Shown: positions 23,505 to 35,061, numbered from the stretch's first letter. The stretch: DNA of 54,474 nucleotides from Alcanivoracaceae bacterium (GCA_027324795.1 DAHVSB010000006.1:1-54474), one strand, 5' to 3'. Made by a program: numbers and translations. The notes: generated from the letters alone by a model not told the origin.

Positions 23505-23530
23505 GGCCTAGCACTCGCTAGGCCCCTTTC
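23505..23530 (+). terminator. Probable intrinsic terminator of the gatCAB-crotonase unit
   Basis: GGCCTAGC-ACTC-GCTAGGCC perfect 8-bp stem followed by a pyrimidine-rich cctttcccc tail (weak U-tract). Confidence 0.55.
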
Positions 23531-23567
23531 CCCTGCGCTCATTTCAAGGCAAACTACCCTCGAGTTA

Positions 23568-26030
23568 TTGCCATACTGCAAAGGGGTTATCTTGAAAAGC
23601 TTATCAACTGTTTTCGCATTTATTTTAGGGTTCTCCCTTATGGTTTGGCTGCCCGCTCATGGGCAACAACAAGCGCTATCCACCGCTGATCCAACCGTTT
23701 ATACCGCGCTTGAAAAGCGCCTTCATACGGCAATACAGCAGCGCCAATTACTCGAACAAGAACAATTCACTCTACAGCAACACATTGCCAATAGCCGCCA
23801 ACTAATGGAGCAACTGCAGGCTCAAACGGATGCCCTCGAAGGCAGCCTATTATTAGCGCAGCTTTTGTATCAACAACAACAGCAGCTACCCGAACCCTCG
23901 CCGTTATTGTTTAGCGACAACGAAATTGCCGATTGGCGCATTGAGCAATTTGAGTTACAACAACTCATCAAAGAAAATAGCAATGCGAACACTGCTAAAG
24001 AGCTTTACAGCCATTTAGAGCAAGTGGCCACCTTGGCTATTCAAAACCGAGGGCTGCATCAAGAGCTCACCAGCATGCTAAAAGAAAGCCACGAGCTCAT
24101 TACAGAGCAGCTCTTTTGGATGCCCAGCAGCCGCCCACTTAATCGTCATTGGTGGCAACAATTACCCTATAAGCTGTGGCACGACATGAGTCATGCCCCC
24201 CTTGCTCCTTTAACCGCCGCCGCTATAAATGGCATCAAAAAACAATGGCCATGGTTGCTACTTGCAGGCTTATTCAGTGTGGGCTTACGCATGTATCGCC
24301 AACGTTGGCGCGCGCAACTTGAAGCAATACAAGAACAAGTGGGGTTTGTGCATTACGATGAACCCTTCCACACCGCCAAGGCTGTCTTTCTCAGCGCCTT
24401 ACTGGTCTTACCTTGGCCCTTATTATTACTCGCTAGCGCCATTATTTGGCTTCCTTCTTACAGCGAGCAACCTATTGCGTTCGCCATCCACTGGCAGCTA
24501 GCTATTGCCTTATGGTTCATTCTGTGGGCACGCCTACTACTACAGGACAATGGAATTGCCATTGGGCACTTCCGCTGGAGCGCCTCTTTTTGCCAGCAAG
24601 TATCACGGCGCTTGGCTCATTTTGCGTGGCTGCTGCTTCCGCTGCTGTGGTGCATTCAGCTCGGCTTTAAGCAGCCCGCAAGTTTACTCAGCAACTCACT
24701 GGCCCCCCTCGTATTCATATTGTGTTGCGCTTGGCTAGCCCTATTACTATGGCGCCCTTTGCCGCACCAACAAGAAAAACTCCCCCTACGTCAAGTGCTC
24801 ACCTCCCTTTTGCTCATTGCAGTACCATTCACCATGGCTGCTGCCACCGCCTTGGGTTATCACTTTAGTGCCATTACTCTGATGCAGCGCTCCCTAAGCT
24901 CGGCCGCTGTGATTTGGCTCAGCATAGTGTTGTACCAAATGGCTTTGCGCACCATCACTGTACTAGCTCGCCAACTGGCCCATCATCGGGCGGTATTGCG
25001 CCGTCAGTACCACGAGCAAAAAGGCGATGTGCTAGATAACCACAGCAGCGCCGAAGAAGATGCCTTGGAAGTGGATCTTTATCGTCTCAATGAGCAAGCG
25101 TTGCAGTTAATCCGTTGGATGGCTGTGCTAGCAGCCTCGCTGGTGTTGTATTACCTTTGGGCCGACATCATTGGCACACTCTCCTACCTAAACCGCATTA
25201 CCCTTTGGCAAAGCAGCGGAGGCGACGCCACCACGCTAGGGCATGCGCTCGGTGCTGGTCTTATTTTAGCGGTAAGCCTTGTTATGGCTCGCAACCTACC
25301 TGCCCTTGTGGCGGTAACCCTGCTCTCACGCTTGGCTTTAAAGCCTGGGAGCAGCTACACCATTACCGCCTTGCTCACCTATGTGCTCACCGCCACTGGC
25401 ATTGTGTGGGCGCTTGCAGTGATAGGGGTGTCTTGGGATAAGTTGCAATGGTTAGTAGCAGCGCTGGGCTTTGGGCTAGGCTTTGGGCTACAAGAGATTT
25501 TTGCCAACTTTGTCTCTGGCATTATTTTATTATTTGAACGCCCCGTTCGCGTGGGCGATTACGTCAGCATTGGCACCTACACAGGGACAGTGACACGTAT
25601 TCGTATCCGTGCCACAACCATTCGCGACAACGACAAACGCGAAGTCATCTTACCCAACAAAGCTTTTGTCACCGATCGCTTCACCAACTGGACACTTACC
25701 GACACCACCACCCGCATTAGTATTACCGTGGGCTTTGATTATGACGCTGATCTTGTGGCCACCAAGCAATTGCTGCTTGATGCCGCCAACAACAATCCTA
25801 GAGTGCTTAAAGACCCAGCACCCGCGGCTCTATTTACTAACTTTCAAGACAGCACCTTAGAGCACACACTGAGAGTGCATGTCAAAACCTTATCCGATCG
25901 CTCTCGCGCCATCGATGAATTAAACCGCAATATTATGGAGCTAGCTCGCGAGCGCAATTTAAACATTGCTTTCAACCAACTTGAAGTCACGCTCAAGAAC
26001 CAGGAAGGCAAGGTACTTAACATGGTATAA
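23568..26030 (+). CDS. Large mechanosensitive channel (MscK/MscM-type, MscS domain)
   Basis: Signal-like N-terminus, coiled coil, multiple TMs, C-terminal AALGFGLGFGLQEIFANFVSGIILLFERPVRVGDYVSIG. Confidence 0.93.
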   Translation: MPYCKGVILKSLSTVFAFILGFSLMVWLPAHGQQQALSTADPTVYTALEKRLHTAIQQRQLLEQEQFTLQQHIANSRQLMEQLQAQTDALEGSLLLAQLLYQQQQQLPEPSPLLFSDNEIADWRIEQFELQQLIKENSNANTAKELYSHLEQVATLAIQNRGLHQELTSMLKESHELITEQLFWMPSSRPLNRHWWQQLPYKLWHDMSHAPLAPLTAAAINGIKKQWPWLLLAGLFSVGLRMYRQRWRAQLEAIQEQVGFVHYDEPFHTAKAVFLSALLVLPWPLLLLASAIIWLPSYSEQPIAFAIHWQLAIALWFILWARLLLQDNGIAIGHFRWSASFCQQVSRRLAHFAWLLLPLLWCIQLGFKQPASLLSNSLAPLVFILCCAWLALLLWRPLPHQQEKLPLRQVLTSLLLIAVPFTMAAATALGYHFSAITLMQRSLSSAAVIWLSIVLYQMALRTITVLARQLAHHRAVLRRQYHEQKGDVLDNHSSAEEDALEVDLYRLNEQALQLIRWMAVLAASLVLYYLWADIIGTLSYLNRITLWQSSGGDATTLGHALGAGLILAVSLVMARNLPALVAVTLLSRLALKPGSSYTITALLTYVLTATGIVWALAVIGVSWDKLQWLVAALGFGLGFGLQEIFANFVSGIILLFERPVRVGDYVSIGTYTGTVTRIRIRATTIRDNDKREVILPNKAFVTDRFTNWTLTDTTTRISITVGFDYDADLVATKQLLLDAANNNPRVLKDPAPAALFTNFQDSTLEHTLRVHVKTLSDRSRAIDELNRNIMELARERNLNIAFNQLEVTLKNQEGKVLNMV

Positions 26031-26276
26031 GGCAGCAAAGTGGCCAAAATTCAAGCAACCCTGCACAATTTAGACCAAACAGTCACAAAGATATAACAGA
26101 AAAGGGTCAAACTCTTGCGTATTTTGCCTATACTAAGGCCTCGCATATTTAGGCTTTATCTAGCCATGGGGAAAACCCCAGCGTTTTAGGCCGCCGAACT
26201 CTATTTAGAGTTGGCTGTCTGTGTTTCACGGGGCACCTAGTGCCAACCGTTCCGATACCATTTGGAGAGCATCACT

Positions 26277-28427
26277 ATGATCTACTCTGGCCCGTCCGTC
26301 AGCGTTGAGCTGCTTGACGATGGCATCGCCGAGTTGAAGTTTGATCTTCAGGGCGAATCCGTCAATAAATTTGATCGCGGCACTTTAGAAGATTTTGGCA
26401 AAGCCGTCGACGCCATTAAAGCAAACCAAGATGTCAAAGGGGTAATCGTTACCTCTGGCAAGAGCGTGTTTATCGTGGGCGCCGACATCACCGAATTCAC
26501 CGATATGTTTAAGCTGCCCGAGGAAGAAATTGCCCAATGGTGCTTAAGCGCTAACAAGGTATTTAATGCCTTTGAAGACTTGCCCGTACCCACAGTGTGT
26601 GCGGTGAACGGCATCGCTCTAGGCGGTGGTCTTGAAATGGCGCTATCTTGTGATTTCCGCGTATTAAGCACCAAAGCACAAGTGGGCCTCCCTGAAGTGA
26701 AGCTTGGTTTATTCCCCGGCTTCGGCGGCACCGTACGTTTACCTCGCCTCATTGGTGTGGATAACGCTGCTGAGTGGATCGCCGCAGGCGGCCAGCACAA
26801 AGCTGAACGCGCTCTAAAAGATGGCGTTGCTGATGCCGTTGTAGCGCCTGAGCAGTTAAAAGATGCTGCCATTGCGTTAGTAAAAGAGTGCCTCGAAGGC
26901 AAAATTGATCACCTTGCTAAGCGCCAAGAAAAGCTTGAGCCGCTTAAATTGCCACCCCTCGAAAACATGATGGCATTCCAAACTTCTGGTGCTATGGTGG
27001 CCCAGCAGGCGGGTCGCAACTACCCAGCACCCATGGCAGCCATCAACACCATGCAGCAGCACGCTGGCATGAACCGCGATCAAGCTCTAGAAGTGGAAGC
27101 CAAAGGCTTTGCTAAAGTAGCTAAGACCCCACAAGCCACTGCTCTTGTTGGCCTCTTCTTAGCAGACCAAGCCGTAAAACGTGCCAATGGTGCCCACATT
27201 AAGAAAGGCGCCGCCGAAGTGAAGCAAGCCGCGGTGCTTGGTGCTGGTATCATGGGTGGTGGTATCGCTTACCAAAGCGCTTCCAAAGGCACCCCCATCA
27301 TTATGAAAGACATTGCCGACAGTGCACTTGAGCTCGGCATGAAAGAAGCTAGCGGCTTGCTTGAGCGTCAGCTGAAGCGCAAGCGCATTGATGGTGCCAA
27401 AATGGCCAAAACCCTCTCTTCCATTCGCCCCACCCTTAACTACGGCGACTTCGGTAACGTGGACGTAGTAGTAGAAGCCGTGGTGGAAAACGAGAAGGTG
27501 AAAAAAGCCGTTCTTGCTGAAACCGAAGCCGAGCTAAAAGATGGCGCGGTATTAGCTTCCAACACCTCTACTATTTCCATTAACCGCTTAGCGGAAGCGG
27601 TGAAAAAGCCTGAAAACTTCGCCGGTATGCACTTCTTTAACCCTGTGCATATGATGCCCTTGGTGGAAATTATCCGCGGCGAAAAAACCTCTGATGAAAC
27701 CGTTGCTACTCTCGTAAAATACGCCCAAGACATGGGTAAAAACCCGGTAGTGGTGAACGACTGCCCCGGTTTCCTAGTAAACCGCGTATTGTTCCCCTAC
27801 TTCGGCGGTTTCGGCATCTTGCTACGTGATGGCGCTGATTTCCAAGCCGTTGATAAGGTAATGGAAAAGTTCGGTTGGCCCATGGGCCCTGCTTACTTGC
27901 TCGACGTGGTGGGTATTGATACCGGCGTTCACGCTGCAGCAGTAATGGCTGAAGGCTTCCCCGAGCGTATGCAGTACGGCTTTAAAGACGCCACCACCGT
28001 AATGTACGAAAACGAGCGTTACGGTCAGAAGAACGATAAGGGCTTCTACAAGTACGAGCTCGACAAGCGCGGCCGTAAGCAAAAAGTGGTTGATGAAACC
28101 ACCTATGAGCTACTGGCTGGCCACGTGGGTGAGCGTAAAGAGTTTGATGAAGAAGAAATCATCGCACGTCTCATGATCCCCATGTGCACCGAAACTGTTC
28201 GTTGCCTCGAAGATAACATTGTAGGCTCTGCTGCAGAAGCTGATATGGCCATGATTTACGGCATTGGCTTCCCTCCATTCCGCGGCGGCCCCTTACGTTA
28301 CATTGATTCCATTGGCGTAAAAGCCTTCGTCGAGCTATGCGATAAATACGCCCACTTAGGTGGTATTTACGAAGCGCCACAAATGTTGCGCGACATGGCT
28401 GCCAAAGACGAAAGCTTCTTCGGCTAA
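26277..28427 (+). CDS. fadB: Multifunctional fatty acid oxidation complex subunit alpha
   Basis: Crotonase + 3-hydroxyacyl-CoA dehydrogenase domains; start refined to ATG 26277 with ggagag RBS. Confidence 0.96.
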   Translation: MIYSGPSVSVELLDDGIAELKFDLQGESVNKFDRGTLEDFGKAVDAIKANQDVKGVIVTSGKSVFIVGADITEFTDMFKLPEEEIAQWCLSANKVFNAFEDLPVPTVCAVNGIALGGGLEMALSCDFRVLSTKAQVGLPEVKLGLFPGFGGTVRLPRLIGVDNAAEWIAAGGQHKAERALKDGVADAVVAPEQLKDAAIALVKECLEGKIDHLAKRQEKLEPLKLPPLENMMAFQTSGAMVAQQAGRNYPAPMAAINTMQQHAGMNRDQALEVEAKGFAKVAKTPQATALVGLFLADQAVKRANGAHIKKGAAEVKQAAVLGAGIMGGGIAYQSASKGTPIIMKDIADSALELGMKEASGLLERQLKRKRIDGAKMAKTLSSIRPTLNYGDFGNVDVVVEAVVENEKVKKAVLAETEAELKDGAVLASNTSTISINRLAEAVKKPENFAGMHFFNPVHMMPLVEIIRGEKTSDETVATLVKYAQDMGKNPVVVNDCPGFLVNRVLFPYFGGFGILLRDGADFQAVDKVMEKFGWPMGPAYLLDVVGIDTGVHAAAVMAEGFPERMQYGFKDATTVMYENERYGQKNDKGFYKYELDKRGRKQKVVDETTYELLAGHVGERKEFDEEEIIARLMIPMCTETVRCLEDNIVGSAAEADMAMIYGIGFPPFRGGPLRYIDSIGVKAFVELCDKYAHLGGIYEAPQMLRDMAAKDESFFG

Positions 28428-28438
28428 TCGGACATTAG

Positions 28439-29626
<1,188 letters not shown>

Positions 29627-29650
29627 CGCTTGTTATCCCGCTCAAACAAA

Positions 29651-29680
29651 AACCCCAGCTTTTTAGCTGGGGTTTTTTAT
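29651..29680 (+). terminator. Intrinsic terminator between convergent fadA and hemN (possibly bidirectional)
   Basis: CCCCAGCT-TTTT-AGCTGGGG stem followed by TTTTTT and preceded by an A-rich run. Confidence 0.9.
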
Positions 29681-29693
29681 TGCTCTTATTCAG

Positions 29694-31064
29694 TTAAATG
29701 GCTCTGGAATAACGCTCCGGCCCCGCCACCGTAATATATTCATCAAACACCATGGCAATGTTGCGCAGGAACAAACGCCCTTTAGGGGTCACTTTTAGCT
29801 GATCAGTGCCAAGCAAAATTAATCCGTCCGCCACCAGCTCGGTGACATTCTCTAGCTCTGCGGCAAAATATTCACCCACTTTAATACCAAATTCTGCCTC
29901 TATTTGGGCAAAGTCTAAGACCCCTTGGCACATAATATCTTGGATCACACGGCGACGAAGCTTGTCTTCTTCGGTCAAGGTAAAACCACGCATCACTGGC
30001 AATCGCCCTTCACCCAAGGCTTCTTGGTAGGCAAAAATATCCCGCGTGTGTTGTGCATAAGTGGTATCTAAGTAACCAATAGCAGACACACCCAAGGCCA
30101 ACATATCGAGCTCTGCGTAAGTGGAATACCCTTGAAAGTTACGCTGCAAGGTACCCTCTTTTAAGGCAATGGCCAGCTCATCCTCAGGCAAAGCAAAGTG
30201 ATCCATGCCGATATATTCATAGCCCGCCTCGGTGAAGGCATCGATGGTGAGCTCAAGCAGTTGAAGCTTTTCTTCGCTGTCAGGCAAATCCGCTTCATTG
30301 ATTTGTTTTTGCGTTTTAAACAACTGTGGCATGTGAGCGTAACTGTACACAGCTAAACGCTCAGGTCGCATGGCAATCACAGTGTCTAATGTTTGCGCAA
30401 AGCTCTCTACGGTTTGCTTAGGCAGGCCATAAATCAAATCCACATTAGTGGATCTAAACCCGAGTTTGCGCCCTGTTGTTAGTACCGCTTGGGTTTGCTC
30501 CACCGATTGAATACGGTTAACGGCTTGTTGTACCTCTGGATCAAAATCCTGCACACCCAAGCTCATGCGGTTAAAACCGAGCTCTTTGAGCACAGCAAGC
30601 TTCTCATCGGTAACAGTGCGCGGATCTATCTCAATAGAAAACTCCCGCTCAGGCGCATCGCTTAAACGAAAGTGTTTGCGTAAATCTCCCATCACCCTGC
30701 GTAAATCTGCTTCATTGAGGTAAGTGGGCGTACCGCCACCAAAATGCAGTTGCGTCACTTCTCGCCCGCCAAACCATTTGGCCTGCATCTCCATTTCTAT
30801 TTCAAGAAAATCTAAGTAGCTTTCTGCACGCTTGTAATTAGCGGTAATCACCTTGTTGCAGCCGCAATAAAAACAAATGGTATTGCAAAAGGGGATGTGC
30901 ACATACAAGGAAAGCGGCGCCTCTTTTTTCCCTACTTGCGCCGCCACCTGGGCATATTCCAGTGCACCAAATTCCTCAGAAAATTGTGGCGCCGTAGGGT
31001 ATGACGTATAACGCGGGCCGCGCACATCGTATTTACGCAACAGGTTACGATCAAACTGCAACAT
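29694..31064 (-). CDS. hemN: Oxygen-independent coproporphyrinogen III oxidase
   Basis: Radical SAM HIPFCNTICFYCGCN; RKYDVRGPRYTSYPTAPQF; start refined to ATG at 31064. Confidence 0.95.
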   Translation of the reverse strand: MLQFDRNLLRKYDVRGPRYTSYPTAPQFSEEFGALEYAQVAAQVGKKEAPLSLYVHIPFCNTICFYCGCNKVITANYKRAESYLDFLEIEMEMQAKWFGGREVTQLHFGGGTPTYLNEADLRRVMGDLRKHFRLSDAPEREFSIEIDPRTVTDEKLAVLKELGFNRMSLGVQDFDPEVQQAVNRIQSVEQTQAVLTTGRKLGFRSTNVDLIYGLPKQTVESFAQTLDTVIAMRPERLAVYSYAHMPQLFKTQKQINEADLPDSEEKLQLLELTIDAFTEAGYEYIGMDHFALPEDELAIALKEGTLQRNFQGYSTYAELDMLALGVSAIGYLDTTYAQHTRDIFAYQEALGEGRLPVMRGFTLTEEDKLRRRVIQDIMCQGVLDFAQIEAEFGIKVGEYFAAELENVTELVADGLILLGTDQLKVTPKGRLFLRNIAMVFDEYITVAGPERYSRAI

Positions 31065-31143
31065 GGCTCTGTTTCTCCTCCTCACATGATGAGACAAAGC
31101 ATAACGAATTCTGTATAAGAAGGTGGAAATATGGCAGGGAAAA

Positions 31144-31157
31144 TTGATTGAGAACAA
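31144..31157 (-). promoter_or_regulatory. Putative FNR/Anr box upstream of hemN
   Basis: TTGATTGAGAACAA vs consensus TTGAT-N4-ATCAA: 9/10 conserved positions match; 80-93 bp upstream of the hemN ATG. Confidence 0.6.
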
Positions 31158-31195
31158 GGTTGCCGCAACAGCTTTTTTCCCAACGCTAATATGGC

Positions 31196-31236
31196 GCAAT
31201 AAAAAAGCTCCCAAGACTAATGCCTTGAGAGCTTTT
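31196..31236 (-). terminator. Intrinsic terminator downstream of the Big_5 lipoprotein gene
   Basis: AAAAGCTC-C-CAAG(8-nt loop)CTTG-A-GAGCTTTT stem; on the minus strand followed by a T-rich tract. Confidence 0.75.
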
Positions 31237-31257
31237 ACCCTTAACTTACGCGATGAG

Positions 31258-33627
31258 TTAGCTACAGGTTCCCAAACCAAGCAAACCACCGAGTACGTTG
31301 CAAAGCCCCTCTACAATGCCTGTGCCTAAGTTTTCTAACGTTGTCAGTAACGCTGGCCCCTTCTCATCATCTCCTAGGAACAGTTCCTCAAGACCTGCTT
31401 GTAGATTTCCATCCATAAACAAGCCCGCCACTGTTTGTCCTAAATCTGGGTTTTCACCTAGGGTGGTACTTAACGCATCCACTAATGCTTGGGTACTCAA
31501 CCCCTGATTCCCTAACTCACTATCGTCGCCGAGCAGTAGGTCTAATACACCTTTTTTATCACCACCCTCAGGGGCAACTAAACATACATTCCCTAATGCT
31601 GAAGCGCACTCACCGCTGCTTTCATCAGCAGGTATTAATAAAGCCTCTAACAAGCCTCTTGCACCATCCTCTCCGGCTAGCAACTTTTCTAAGCCTGCAT
31701 TGCCTTCGCCATCGCCCAGCAATAACTCAGGCAAGATGGACTGCAAACCTTGATCACTAATCAACAGCTGCTCCAATCCCTTTTGAAGGTTGCCCTCTAA
31801 GAAAAGATTCTCTAGCAGCGTAGTTAATTCGCCATCATCGTTTTCAAGCAAGGTTTCTAGCGCATTGGCTAGTTTTTCTTTGCCGCCAATCTGACCTGCT
31901 AACGGTGCTAAAGGACCGTTTTCATCATCGAGTAATAAATCCACTAACCCTTCATTATTGCCTTCTCCGCCAAGGATACATAAGCCAGATACGTTACTCG
32001 CACAATTAACCACATCTATAGGGCCCTCACCATTAATGCGGAATGCAATGGTGGCATCGGAAGCCATGGGATCAGCATTTTCATCTGCAGGCTTAACATC
32101 GTTGCTAGCTACGGTGATTTCATGATGACGCCCTTCAGCCAGTGGAGACTCAGGGATAAAGCGAATGGTATCGTCTCCTTCGCGCTCACAACTACCGTTA
32201 ACTACTTCTCCATTACCATCGGCATCCAATGCGTTGAGTGTTAATGGACACTGATCAAACTCCACAGGTTGGTTAAATGTAATCACAGGGGCAACGTCGG
32301 CACTCACGTCTTGATCACCGTCCTCGGGGTCCGTATGCACAACCGCCAGGCTACCATCGCCTACATTGAACTCAAGTTCTATGGAGTTATCCAAAGCCAT
32401 GGAGTCATCAGCTTCCGCGGTAACCCTATCAGCGTCCACCACCAGTCGATAATCCCCTTCGTCGAGAGGCTCGTTAGGGTTAAACTGAATCTCGTTACCC
32501 TCCTCTGACAACTCACATTCGCCTGCCACTGGCGTTTCCACACCATCTGCATCAAGCTTCACTAGGTGAATGGCGCACTCGTCACCCATCACCACAGGCT
32601 GATTAAACTCAACTGCAGGAGTAATACTTGGTAGCACATTTTGAGCACCTGCTTCGGGTGTGGTGCTCACCACGGCTAAGTTAGCGAGGGTCTCAAACGT
32701 CACCACCTCTCTGTCATCCATGGGATCTGCCACTTCATCGGCAGCTGCGACACCTTCACTATCAATCACTAGTTCATAGGTGCTGCTAGGCTTAAGCGGC
32801 TCCGCGGGCGTTACAGTTACCTTAGTGCCATCCTCGGTTACCTCACAGTTAAGTTGTTCATATTGTGTTTCTACTAACGGGCTCTTGGGCTCGCGCTTTA
32901 AAGTTACATTAGCGCCCTCACCTCCACAAACAAGACTGTTCGTATCAATGGGTTGGTTAAACACCACCACGGGTTCCACGTTTAACGCCACGCCGTCGTC
33001 GCCATTCTGCGGCACTGTGTAGGCTATTTCTAAATAATTATCTTCGCCCGTGGTAAATTGATTTTCTTGCTCAGTAACAGGATCACCATTTTCATCCACC
33101 AGTGGCTCTCCTGCTTCATCTAAAAACACCAGGTATTTAGAACCGCTAGCACTGCCTTCACACTCAGCCGCCGCAATACCGCTTTCACCATTAGCCTCCA
33201 TGTAAAAGCGATACCCAGTGTTAGCTAACAAATGCGGCTCAGCTGGCTGAAAGCTCACATCTTGGCCATTCACTGTAGGCGTTAGCACCACCGCCTCTTG
33301 GGGCTCTGCCGTTGTTTCTAAACCAAAGGTGGCATTATGTAAGCTTTGGGCATCGGGCTCATGGGTAAAGCGCGCCAATATATAAGCACCCGTGGCCACA
33401 TCATCGCGCCCATCTTGCGGATACACTTGAGACCACTGCAACCCAAAAAACTGTTCTTCATCTTGACACCAGCTTGCGTCTGGGGATGGCCCTGCTTCCA
33501 CTGGCACCTCAATGCGCAAGCTATCTGAGCTTCCTCCATGACCACCGCCCAATTCTTTACACCCAGTAACGAGCAAGGCTGTGGTTGCCAATAGGGATAC
33601 CGCATAAAAAGTTGAGTTTCTCATCAT
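31258..33627 (-). CDS. Large Big_5/SbsA-type Ig-like repeat lipoprotein with duplicated leucine-rich C-terminal module
   Basis: Lipobox LLVTGC near the N-terminus; repeated 'P..G...V.....P...FNQP(V/I)' segments typical of Big_5; C-terminal (G)LxxLLLGD-type repeats. Confidence 0.85.
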   Translation of the reverse strand: MMRNSTFYAVSLLATTALLVTGCKELGGGHGGSSDSLRIEVPVEAGPSPDASWCQDEEQFFGLQWSQVYPQDGRDDVATGAYILARFTHEPDAQSLHNATFGLETTAEPQEAVVLTPTVNGQDVSFQPAEPHLLANTGYRFYMEANGESGIAAAECEGSASGSKYLVFLDEAGEPLVDENGDPVTEQENQFTTGEDNYLEIAYTVPQNGDDGVALNVEPVVVFNQPIDTNSLVCGGEGANVTLKREPKSPLVETQYEQLNCEVTEDGTKVTVTPAEPLKPSSTYELVIDSEGVAAADEVADPMDDREVVTFETLANLAVVSTTPEAGAQNVLPSITPAVEFNQPVVMGDECAIHLVKLDADGVETPVAGECELSEEGNEIQFNPNEPLDEGDYRLVVDADRVTAEADDSMALDNSIELEFNVGDGSLAVVHTDPEDGDQDVSADVAPVITFNQPVEFDQCPLTLNALDADGNGEVVNGSCEREGDDTIRFIPESPLAEGRHHEITVASNDVKPADENADPMASDATIAFRINGEGPIDVVNCASNVSGLCILGGEGNNEGLVDLLLDDENGPLAPLAGQIGGKEKLANALETLLENDDGELTTLLENLFLEGNLQKGLEQLLISDQGLQSILPELLLGDGEGNAGLEKLLAGEDGARGLLEALLIPADESSGECASALGNVCLVAPEGGDKKGVLDLLLGDDSELGNQGLSTQALVDALSTTLGENPDLGQTVAGLFMDGNLQAGLEELFLGDDEKGPALLTTLENLGTGIVEGLCNVLGGLLGLGTCS

Positions 33628-33660
33628 TATTCTCCTTGTTATGGCATCAACACCACAGAA

Positions 33661-34698
33661 TTATTTAAGCATCTCAATGACGTCTTTCTTCCCAGAAATC
33701 GTGGCTTCTACCCGCCTGTTTTGCGCACGGCCTTCCTCTGTGCTGTTATCAGCGATAGGTTGGGAAGCGCCCATGCCTGTCGTGCGTATACGCGAGGGAT
33801 CGATACCGAACTCCGTAACGAGCACTTGCATTACAGCTTCTGCTCGACTGCGAGAGAGGTCTTGGTTGTAGGAATCCAACCCAATATTGTCTGTGTGGCC
33901 TTCTAAAAGGAGGGTGCTATCGGGATACTCCACCATTTTTTCAGCGATTTCGCCGATATCGGGGTAATACTCTTCGAGCACAGTGGTTTTATTAAACTCA
34001 AATTCCATATGAAGCGTGATGTACATTTCTTGGGTTAGCATCACTGGGCAACCATCTGCATCAAGACGTGCGCCCGCAGGTACGTCTTTGCACTTGGGCT
34101 CTGGTAAAATAATTGGCTCTTCCACCTCTACTATCTGCTTAGGTTTTTTCTGCCCAAACAACAAATTGACAGCCATATAAGGCTGACGATCAGCAAAACG
34201 GTCTTTGTCTAGCGTGATAATGTGGCGATACCCCACATCTAGCATTAAATGCTTGCCGAGCATGCGCTGTAAGCCTATTTCACCAAACCCGGCGTCTGTT
34301 TGTGATTTTTTGAAATTATCAGGCTTCATTTGGTGGTATTGATAACCTAACCCTGCATAAGGGTAAAAATCCCAGAACAGGTCATAAACACTATGCAAGC
34401 GACCACCTAGCAAAGCTTGATGGTCTTTTATGTCTTCATCAAAATGGCGCATTTCGGTTTCGCCGTAACCGTATTGCGCTTGCAAGGAAAACTTGTGGTT
34501 AATACGCCACCCTAGATGTACGGCGGGCTGCCAAAAATTATGTACATCACCATCTGGGTTTTTTCCTTTTTGGATATCGTAATAAGAACCTTCAATCCCG
34601 AAATAGCCAAACGGTGCAACACTTGGGTTGGCGCTGAAAGCCATTATTGGCACCAGAGTGCCCATAGCGGCAATGAGTAACTGCATTTTTATCTTCAT
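33661..34698 (-). CDS. OmpA-family outer membrane protein (beta-barrel + OmpA_C peptidoglycan-binding domain)
   Basis: Signal peptide, beta-barrel-like N-terminus, C-terminal LLLEGHTDNIGLDSYNQDLSRSRAEAVMQVLV...GASQPIADNSTEEGRAQNRRVE. Confidence 0.93.
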   Translation of the reverse strand: MKIKMQLLIAAMGTLVPIMAFSANPSVAPFGYFGIEGSYYDIQKGKNPDGDVHNFWQPAVHLGWRINHKFSLQAQYGYGETEMRHFDEDIKDHQALLGGRLHSVYDLFWDFYPYAGLGYQYHQMKPDNFKKSQTDAGFGEIGLQRMLGKHLMLDVGYRHIITLDKDRFADRQPYMAVNLLFGQKKPKQIVEVEEPIILPEPKCKDVPAGARLDADGCPVMLTQEMYITLHMEFEFNKTTVLEEYYPDIGEIAEKMVEYPDSTLLLEGHTDNIGLDSYNQDLSRSRAEAVMQVLVTEFGIDPSRIRTTGMGASQPIADNSTEEGRAQNRRVEATISGKKDVIEMLK

Positions 34699-35061
34699 TG
34701 TTATAACTCCCTCATGCGAGCACTTTATGTTATTGTTTTATTAACTGTTTATATTATGAAGGGGAGCATTCTGGCTTGCCTATAAGGAATGGTGACTATT
34801 TTGATGAACGGCTTAACTCTTTTAACCTATAAAAAAGTAAGCACTTTTTACCAAAATCGATATTATCTCTCGTGGTAAATAAAGGCCGTCAATATAAATG
34901 AGGGGTCGTTAGCAAAAAAGCCAAATAACACTTGAACATGCTTTATGTCTTGGGCAGCCTAATAGCGTTTCTAATTCCTTATTACTTAATTTTCACCTTT
35001 GAATAATTAACACAAACAGTATGCAGGCCTAAAACCGAAGCATAAAATACGGGGCACTAGC

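Noticed and set aside
29694-31289. HemN ORF starting at 31289
   Set aside because: The extra 75 residues read through the terminator hairpin and FNR box; HemN homology begins at MLQFDRNLLRKYDVRGPRYTSYPT (31064).
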